DNA of 6,040 nucleotides from Candidatus Thalassarchaeaceae archaeon. GTDB taxonomy: Archaea; Thermoplasmatota; Poseidoniia; Poseidoniales; Thalassarchaeaceae. This document shows positions 1 through 4,692 of the stretch, piece after piece. Below the pieces are notes generated by a model. The model worked only from the letters and a program-made list of their open reading frames with translations. It did not search any database and had not been told where the DNA came from. The translations under genes were made by a program, and so were the position numbers. The stretch lies in assembly GCA_030747885.1 (NCBI GenBank), contig JASLJW010000097.1:1-6040 (forward strand). The letters are read 5' to 3'. The stretch's first letter is position 1. Every line of letters starts with the position of its first letter.

Positions 1-707
1 CCAATTAATCCAGACATTGGAACAATTGTTGCAAGGTACTCTGAGCCTGATGCTGCCGCATTCCAAGGTGTGCTTCCATCGTATGATTTTCCTATTGCAC
101 CAACCTTTCCATTTGACCATGGCTGACTACCCAACCAATCAACTGCAGCTTTAATCCCTGCTTGTTCATCATGCCCCATTAGATCCATACAATGATTGGA
201 TTCACCTGTTCCAAAAACCGATACTTGTGCAACTCCGAATCCATGTTGTACAAAATTTTCAATCAAAAATCGACCAAGTCTATCTGCAGGGGTTAGGGCA
301 TCCACATCCCCATCATTGTAATATGGACCAATTTCTGCAATTACAGGGACTCGACAATCTTCAGATATATCAGAAGAAGACCAATCGCATCCGTCTATTA
401 CTGGTAACCAAAGACCAAGATGAACTTCCGCGCCCCCAGTTACTCCTGCTCCACCATCTGACGCATCAATTTCAGGTACTGGAACAAATACAGAGAGGAC
501 TTCGTCAGTATCATATGAACCATTTTTAGAAACTCTTGAGAAAACATCTGTATCCTCATAAATCCTATCGGCTCGATCTTCAACAGGAGGAAGCCAATGA
601 TTTGATTCTTCAGTTTCGTTATCTTCTTCTGTCCAACGAAGACAACCAGAAAGGGACCCAAGAATGAAAATCAATCCCAAGAGGATTGCCCGGAGACCCT
701 GATGCAT
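1..707 (-). CDS. Secreted lipoprotein X-Pro dipeptidyl-peptidase / CocE-like serine hydrolase (peptidase family S15), C-terminus cut off by window edge
   Basis: A continuous minus-strand reading frame runs from ATG at 707-705 to the left edge, giving 235 residues with no stop; an in-frame TGA lies just upstream (725-723), so this is the first possible ATG. Residues 5-22 form a hydrophobic signal ending in the lipobox LSGC, with Cys22 as the expected lipidated residue, so the enzyme is probably anchored outside the cytoplasmic membrane. After a low-complexity acidic linker (about 25-80) comes an alpha/beta-hydrolase core: a GTGES segment, then AVDWLGSQPWSNGKVG and the nucleophile motif GKSYDGS with Ser208 (codon 84-86). 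PWSNGKVG followed by GxSYxG is typical of family S15, which releases X-Pro dipeptides or cleaves esters. The catalytic Asp and His and the C-terminal jelly-roll would lie beyond the edge. The exact substrate (X-Pro peptide versus ester) cannot be decided. It is transcribed divergently from the ferritin-like gene. Confidence 0.88.
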   Translation of the reverse strand, partial: MHQGLRAILLGLIFILGSLSGCLRWTEEDNETEESNHWLPPVEDRADRIYEDTDVFSRVSKNGSYDTDEVLSVFVPVPEIDASDGGAGVTGGAEVHLGLWLPVIDGCDWSSSDISEDCRVPVIAEIGPYYNDGDVDALTPADRLGRFLIENFVQHGFGVAQVSVFGTGESNHCMDLMGHDEQAGIKAAVDWLGSQPWSNGKVGAIGKSYDGSTPWNAAASGSEYLATIVPMSGLI

Positions 708-811
708 GAACTTGGGTTGAAGTCATCCGTTTCAAGGGTTGCATTTCTATTCAATTCTAAATTCAATGGATTGAAGAACCACGGCTTAAATCGAAAGAAT
801 GGAGATAGGAC
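708..811. promoter_or_regulatory. Divergent intergenic region with promoters for the S15 lipoprotein (-) and the ferritin-like gene (+)
   Basis: This 104-bp gap separates two divergently transcribed genes and must carry both promoters if they start here. AT-rich TATA-like candidates are TTCTAAATTC (755-764), readable on either strand, and CTTAAATC on the plus strand (784-791). The latter sits about 25 bp before the ATG at 812, which would suit a nearly leaderless archaeal transcript. However, GGAG (801-804) lies 7 bp before the same ATG and looks like a ribosome binding site, which argues for the further upstream element. The heptamer ATTCAAT occurs twice, at 749-755 and 761-767. No single promoter can be assigned from sequence alone. 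Confidence 0.35.
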
Positions 812-1231
812 ATGACCAATGCAGGAATTTTGAGTTCATTGAATAAGGCCTTAGGTTGGGAATTGCGTGCAATAGCGATGTATGCTCATTATGCGGCCTA
901 TGTTTCTGGAATTCATCGAATCAATCTCGCAACACATTTCAACAATGAAGTAACGGAATCAATCACTCATGCAGCAACTGTTAGATCTGCCATTGTGAAG
1001 CTCGGAGGCGAAGCTACAACTGAACGCGATAGTACTGAAATTGTACATACATCAGACTTCAATATCATGTTGAAAGAAGCATACAAAACTGAAATGACTG
1101 CAAGTGAAACATACCGGGAAATCCTGCCATTAATAGACGAAATAGATGACCGAGAGCTTTACGATGCTTTAGAAGTAGTATATTTCGATGAGTTAAGATC
1201 CGTCGAAGAATTACGAATGATGTTGATGTAA
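812..1231 (+). CDS. Small bacterioferritin/ferritin-like four-helix-bundle protein
   Basis: This is a 139-residue soluble protein starting at ATG 812 behind GGAG at 801-804. It is mostly helical, with four predicted helices at about 5-31, 37-65, 82-109 and 112-138, as in the ferritin superfamily. Glutamates sit where bacterioferritin diiron ligands fall: Glu17 in GWELRAI, Glu46/Glu49 in NEVTESITH, Glu94 in TEMTASE and Glu127 in FDELRS (spacings 17 to 49 = 32 and 94 to 127 = 33). Bacterioferritin instead has E-x2-H in helices 2 and 4. Here the first His is one place late (Glu49, His53) and the second is absent (Ser130/Val131). The haem-ligand Met is also not evident. It is shorter than classical bacterioferritin (about 155-160 aa). 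The role is inferred as iron storage/oxidation or a related diiron function; it could also be a degenerate ferritin-like domain of another type. It is the first gene of a possible operon with the M32 peptidase 67 bp downstream. Confidence 0.72.
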   Translation: MTNAGILSSLNKALGWELRAIAMYAHYAAYVSGIHRINLATHFNNEVTESITHAATVRSAIVKLGGEATTERDSTEIVHTSDFNIMLKEAYKTEMTASETYREILPLIDEIDDRELYDALEVVYFDELRSVEELRMMLM

Positions 1232-1298
1232 TTGTTCATTCTTGATGGATATTCAAACATCGATTATCCGGAAGGAGTAAAGACACGGAGCGAGAAGG

Positions 1299-2816
1299 AT
1301 GAACATGGACGCATACGAGAACCTCATGGCCAAGCAGAAAGACATCGAGACTATTGGACAAATCTCTGGACTATTGGGGTGGGACCAAGAAGTAATGATG
1401 CCCCCAAAAGCAGCCCCACTCCGAGCTGAACAACTTGCATGGTTATCGAAAACTAGACATCAATTGATGATCGAACCAGAAATTGGAGAATTCTTGGCTG
1501 CAGCAGAAAATGATGATGATGGAACAGATAATGTACGAACTGGAAATCTGCGATTGATTCGAGATGCTTACGACAAAGCAACGAAACAACCATCAGAATT
1601 CGTTGAAAGAGTGGCTCGACATAAATCAAAATCGATTGTCTCTTGGACGGAAGCAAGAGCAAAAAATGACTTCTCAATCTTTCGAGATGACCTAGCAACC
1701 ATGATTGATTTAGCAAGAGAATTAGCTGATCTTCTTGGGTATGAGAATCTAAGATACGATGCTTTGTTGGACCTTTACGAATCTGGTCTCACTGTTGCTC
1801 GACTTGATCCTCTATTTGCAGGACTAAGAGATTCTTCTGTTCCACTAATTCAAGCCGTTAGCCAAGGTTCGGATGATTCACACGATTGGGTATATCGTCA
1901 TGAATGGTCAATAGAAGGTCAGCAGGCACTCAGTCATGCACTCTCTGAAGCGGTTGGTTTTGATTTTGATGCGGGACGGCGAGATGAATCAACACATCCA
2001 TTCTGTGGTGGTTCCAATCCTGATGATGTTAGGTGGACAACTCGATATGATTTGAAAGAACCATGGGGGGCTATTTTCGGGGCTTTACACGAAACTGGGC
2101 ATGCTCTGTATGAACAAGGTCGTCCAAGAAATTTGGACTTTGAACCCTCGGGACATGCAAATGGATTGGGTGTGCACGAAAGTCAAAGTCGCCTATGGGA
2201 AAATCAAGTGGGCCGAAGTCTAGCATTCTGTGAATGGTCGCTTCCAATGTGGAAAGAACACTTTCCAAAGAATATGGAAGGAGTTACAGCAGAAATGCTT
2301 TGGAAAGCAATCAATCAAGTTGAGCCAAGCCTCATTCGAGTAGAGTCGGATGAAGCCACATACAATCTTCATATCATGATTCGATACGAAATTGAGAAAT
2401 TATTGATTTCTGGAGAATTAGAAATTGATGAACTACCAGATGCCTGGGATGATATGTACGAACGGTATTTGGGTATTCGTTCTCCTGATCGAAAGCAGGG
2501 TGTTTTGCAAGATATTCACTGGTCAATGGGGGCATTCGGCTACTTCCCTACTTACACTCTAGGGAATCTCTATTCTGCCCAATTACTCCAAGCTGCTAGA
2601 AATGATTTGGAATCAGATGAACATAGTCTAGAAGATGATTGGCGCAAAGGTACATTCTCTCCACTACTCGAATGGATGAGGAACAATGTACATGGTCGAG
2701 GGTCAATACTTACTCCAGCTGATTTAATCGAAGAAGCCACAGGAGTGGCCCCTATTCCAGAACCCTTTGTTGAATATCTTCAAAGTAAGATTGGGACTAT
2801 CTATGGATTATCCTAA
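1299..2816 (+). CDS. Carboxypeptidase Taq-type metallocarboxypeptidase (peptidase family M32)
   Basis: This is a 505-residue zinc-dependent carboxypeptidase, the usual full length of family M32, with broad removal of C-terminal residues from peptides in the cytoplasm (no signal peptide). The family motifs are in order and intact: GWDQEVMMPP near residue 28-37; DESTHPF with His233-Pro-Phe; DVRWTTRY after it; the zinc site HETGH at 264-268 (His264, catalytic Glu265, His268); HESQSRLWEN at 293-302 with Glu294, thirty residues after the first His, as third zinc ligand; ESDEATYNLH; and DIHWSMGAFGYFPTY from residue 405. The start at 1299 is the first ATG. A second ATG at 1305 (Met3) has the better spacing from GAAGG (1294-1298), so the true protein may be two residues shorter. 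It lies between the ferritin-like gene and a propeller gene, same strand. It probably completes peptide catabolism together with imported peptides. Identification is firm; the physiological substrate is unknown. Confidence 0.96.
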   Translation: MNMDAYENLMAKQKDIETIGQISGLLGWDQEVMMPPKAAPLRAEQLAWLSKTRHQLMIEPEIGEFLAAAENDDDGTDNVRTGNLRLIRDAYDKATKQPSEFVERVARHKSKSIVSWTEARAKNDFSIFRDDLATMIDLARELADLLGYENLRYDALLDLYESGLTVARLDPLFAGLRDSSVPLIQAVSQGSDDSHDWVYRHEWSIEGQQALSHALSEAVGFDFDAGRRDESTHPFCGGSNPDDVRWTTRYDLKEPWGAIFGALHETGHALYEQGRPRNLDFEPSGHANGLGVHESQSRLWENQVGRSLAFCEWSLPMWKEHFPKNMEGVTAEMLWKAINQVEPSLIRVESDEATYNLHIMIRYEIEKLLISGELEIDELPDAWDDMYERYLGIRSPDRKQGVLQDIHWSMGAFGYFPTYTLGNLYSAQLLQAARNDLESDEHSLEDDWRKGTFSPLLEWMRNNVHGRGSILTPADLIEEATGVAPIPEPFVEYLQSKIGTIYGLS

Positions 2817-2852
2817 ATTCATGACTCAAACATGCAGGAATAGAACGACCTT

Positions 2853-3995
2853 ATGCGGTATCCCCTCCGAAGACTTCCCATGGGGGACCCTCCAACACGG
2901 CCAATTGAATCCGTGGCATGGATGGAAAGAAATCTCAATTCTAGTGTTTCAGCAGTATACATCGATGATGAGAAAATCATCAGCGGTGATTGGGATGGAA
3001 TGATGATTTGTTGGTCTCGTGAAGGAGACAAATTGTGGGTTTCTGATTTAGGTGACCGGATAATTGGAATTCGATTTTCAGAAAAGAAAAGTATGCTATG
3101 GTGTATCGCTGGAAGAGAAGCCTTTGGAATTGATTATGATAATGGTACCATCAAATGGCGAATTGAATGTGATGGCTCTACAGATTTACTCGAACTTGAT
3201 GGAGAAAAGCGAGCATGGCTAGTTTCCTCTGTTTACGATATCGAACTCAATGATTTCATTGAGTCTACAATTAGCCTAATCGATTCAGATGGAGAAGTTG
3301 TCTATCGCCATATTCTAGATGAAAGACCATGGACAATACAACCCATTTCAGTAGGGAGATCTGTATTTGGTTTAGGGAGGCCAAGGGGGGGGTTTCTAGA
3401 ATTGATAGAATCAAAAGGATCTCTAAAAGAAAATTATGAGGCGGGTCTTGATGCTCCAGTGTTATGTGGTTCAAATTCAAAACCTTTCTTCATGGGTCAA
3501 ACAAATGGAGTCGTTCTCAAAATACACGATGATGGCGACCTCAGCACGTCTCAATTCCAAGAATTTGAAACCACAATTGTAAATCTTGAAAATAGTGGAA
3601 ATGGAGTGATTGTATGCTTAGAAGATCAAAGAATTGTTGCAATTAACGAAGTTGGATCTATTTTTTCTGAAACAAAAGTACGTGGTAATCCAGAGATTGT
3701 AAAACTCATTTCTGATGATGGGCATTTCTGGGCATCTACATCAACAGACTCTGGATCAATTCTGAATCTAATTAACGAAGAAAAGGGGATTGTTGTAGAA
3801 ATAATTGCAGAATCTAGAATTCGAGATCTAGCTAATGCAAAGGGAATAACTGTTGTTGGTTTGGATGATGGGCGTGTAATTGCAATCGAGCAAGAAATGC
3901 TTAGAAGAAGAATCGAGGATAGTCAAAATCAAGAAAATGATGGAGACGAACATCGTTTAGAGATGAGAGAGAAATTACGTTCGCTTCGTAAATAG
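2853..3995 (+). CDS. Cytoplasmic WD40/PQQ-like beta-propeller repeat protein of unknown function
   Basis: This 380-residue protein is not recognised as a named family member. It consists of seven to eight tandem units of about 40 residues with the pattern hydrophobic strand, small turn, SGDWDG or similar, strand ending in W or I, and a D-x-D-G turn. Examples are KIISGDWDGMMICWSREG (about 41-58), FGIDYDNGTIKW, ISLIDSDGEV, GQTNGVVLKIHDDGD and VVGLDDGRVIAIE. This is the layout of WD40 or PQQ-binding-like propellers, which usually serve as protein-interaction scaffolds. There is no signal peptide or membrane segment. The last 35 residues (about 346-380) leave the repeats and are highly charged, probably helical. 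The start is uncertain: ATG 2853 has only weak GGAA upstream, and ATG codons at 2880 and 2922 are alternatives; clear propeller sequence begins near residue 30. It follows the M32 stop by 36 bp, so it is probably co-transcribed. An eight-G run (3385-3392) lies within the frame. Enzymatic activity is not suggested. Confidence 0.8.
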   Translation: MRYPLRRLPMGDPPTRPIESVAWMERNLNSSVSAVYIDDEKIISGDWDGMMICWSREGDKLWVSDLGDRIIGIRFSEKKSMLWCIAGREAFGIDYDNGTIKWRIECDGSTDLLELDGEKRAWLVSSVYDIELNDFIESTISLIDSDGEVVYRHILDERPWTIQPISVGRSVFGLGRPRGGFLELIESKGSLKENYEAGLDAPVLCGSNSKPFFMGQTNGVVLKIHDDGDLSTSQFQEFETTIVNLENSGNGVIVCLEDQRIVAINEVGSIFSETKVRGNPEIVKLISDDGHFWASTSTDSGSILNLINEEKGIVVEIIAESRIRDLANAKGITVVGLDDGRVIAIEQEMLRRRIEDSQNQENDGDEHRLEMREKLRSLRK

Positions 3996-4039
3996 AAAAT
4001 AACATTTTTCCAGTGGAAATAAGGGTAGATTGGGGTTAT

Positions 4040-4063
4040 TTTCCTAAGGAAATGGGCTTTTTT
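4040..4063 (+). terminator. Hairpin plus T6 terminator after the propeller gene
   Basis: The segment TTTCC-TAA-GGAAA (4040-4052) is a perfect short inverted repeat, followed after TGGGC by six T residues (4058-4063). It lies 45 bp past the propeller stop codon; a T5 run (4003-4007) just after the stop is an additional weak signal. The stem is AT-rich, so termination in an archaeon would rest mainly on the T-run. It also separates the operon from the structured RNA that follows. Confidence 0.55.
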
Positions 4064-4072
4064 GTGCAAATG

Positions 4073-4080
4073 TTTTTAGA
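4073..4080 (+). promoter_or_regulatory. TATA-like promoter element for the structured RNA
   Basis: TTTTTAGA at 4073-4080 is centred about 26 bp before 4103, where the first stable hairpin of the RNA begins. That is the usual archaeal TATA-to-start distance. The A-rich CAAATG before it could serve as a BRE. TGTTTATCG (4089-4097) is a second candidate but would place the start inside the first hairpins. The assignment rests on spacing and assumes an archaeal host. Confidence 0.4.
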
Positions 4081-4102
4081 CTACCCTTGTTTATCGTAAC
4101 TT

Positions 4103-4535
4103 ACCGCTCCGGGGGAGTGGCGTGATGGGGCAACTCATTGCGGGGACTCCGGTCCGGAACTACAAACCTGAGTGGTTCCGACACTTGGCAACAAGTGGAG
4201 GAAGGTCGATCATCCGATGAGAGACCTGGATACGACAGCAAAGAGCAATCAATGCTGGAACGAATCGGGAAGCTACGGCAGAACGAGGAGAACGCAAAAA
4301 AACGCAGCAATGCGAAAACGGCTCGATCCAAATCCGGTATGCAGGAGCAAACAGAGAGGAAACTCGAAAGGGAGCGAATGTGGGAGACGAAAAAAAAAGC
4401 GCTTGCGTGGATTTAGAAATCGACTGGAAAGACGAAAAGGAATCAAAGGGAAACCTGAGAGGAAAATTCGTCAACCGCGGAGTTGAGCAGAGGGGGCGAA
4501 GATCTCAATCAGAACCCCCTCTGCTCGCTCCCACC
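4103..4535 (+). ncRNA. Candidate large structured non-coding RNA (about 430 nt), class not recognised
   Basis: No convincing protein is encoded here, and hand-counted lines have 58, 52 and 43% GC against about 35% in a sampled line of the preceding gene. The plus-strand transcript folds locally into consecutive hairpins. They are 4104-4120 (7 bp, one G-U, GGG loop), 4121-4142 (9 bp with G-U pairs, GCAA loop), 4144-4155 (4 bp, UCCG loop), 4156-4179 (5 bp), 4182-4197 (6 bp, GCAA loop), 4203-4227 (two short helices flanking a GA/GA internal loop) and 4236-4257 (5 bp). Further on are 4303-4314 (4 bp, GCAA loop), 4431-4472 (6-bp closing helix) and 4485-4526 (12 bp perfect). Between helices the strand is about 70% purine with A-runs, as in unpaired loops of structured RNAs; this and the GNRA loops set the orientation as plus. 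The 5' GGGAGUG (4113-4119) can pair with CGCUCCC (4526-4532), giving possible end closure. RNase P, SRP, tmRNA, tRNA and group I/II intron signatures were not found. Boundaries are approximate. Confidence 0.68.
4485..4526 (+). repeat. 12-bp perfect inverted repeat at the 3' part of the structured RNA
   Basis: GAGCAGAGGGGG (4485-4496) is exactly complementary to CCCCCTCTGCTC (4515-4526), with an 18-nt loop between them. It is the strongest single helix in the window. It is probably the 3' domain of the RNA; without a following T-run it is a poor intrinsic terminator. Confidence 0.85.
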
Positions 4536-4552
4536 TGTCCTCTCTTGGACAA

Positions 4553-4564
4553 ATGGAATTCCAT
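4553..4564. repeat. Perfect 12-bp palindrome
   Basis: ATGGAATTCCAT is a perfect palindrome, 18 bp after the presumed RNA end. It could be a dimeric regulator site or chance; nothing nearby decides. Confidence 0.45.
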
Positions 4565-4582
4565 ATCTTCTGCTAATCAATC

Positions 4583-4605
4583 ATTGCGGTCACGTTGACC
4601 CCAAT
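4583..4605. repeat. 23-bp inverted repeat, possible bidirectional terminator hairpin
   Basis: ATTG-C-GGTCA / CGT / TGACC-C-CAAT forms nine base pairs with a single C-C mismatch around a 3-nt loop. It is followed on the plus strand by AATGCGATTTTC. It lies between convergent transcripts: on the minus strand it is about 88 bp past the fumarase stop, on the plus strand about 50 bp past the structured RNA. Either terminator or operator is possible. Confidence 0.5.
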
Positions 4606-4692
4606 AATGCGATTTTCAAACTTATTCAATGACTCGAGAACTCTTTCGATTTTTCATCAATAGAACTATCTCTACAACCTATTGAAGACAGC

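Larger units (their letters stand above)
4536..4692. other. Convergent intergenic spacer between the structured RNA and fumarase
   Basis: No gene is visible here. The spacer contains a small hairpin TGTCC/GGACA (4536-4551), the palindrome at 4553-4564 and the inverted repeat at 4583-4605, followed by AT-rich sequence with short T-runs. Plus-strand RNA and minus-strand fumarase transcription must both end here, so the hairpins may mark termination of one or both transcripts. Confidence 0.5.

Noticed and set aside
440..661. Minus-strand 73-codon frame over the S15 gene
   Set aside because: It is an out-of-frame shadow of the true S15 lipoprotein frame, which is open from 707 to the window edge.
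1232..1429. 65-codon frame between the ferritin-like gene and the M32 gene
   Set aside because: It starts with TTG directly after a stop, overlaps the M32 start in another frame and has no family features.
2767..3003. Plus-strand 78-codon frame spanning the M32/propeller junction
   Set aside because: It overlaps the ends of both real genes in another frame and shows no domain; the propeller repeat pattern belongs to the frame starting at 2853.
4138..4416. Lys/Glu/Arg-rich open frame of 92 codons, with similar frames overlapping it (4172-4486 plus, 4160-4474 minus)
   Set aside because: Purine-rich sequence gives charged open frames in every reading. There is no ribosome binding site, the start would be TTG inside a stable hairpin, base composition differs from the real genes, and dense RNA pairing explains the region better.
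4103..4535. Identification as RNase P RNA
   Set aside because: Fragments such as GAGGAAGGUC (4198-4207), GAAAACGGC (4314-4322) and GGAGCAA (4344-4350) loosely recall conserved blocks in a plausible order. The CR-V block and the P4 pairing with the 5' strand are absent, so I do not claim it.
4103..4535. SRP RNA, tmRNA, tRNA or group I/II intron
   Set aside because: No SRP helix-8 core, no tRNA-like acceptor or T-loop, no group I P/Q/R/S elements and no group II domain V hairpin could be found by eye.
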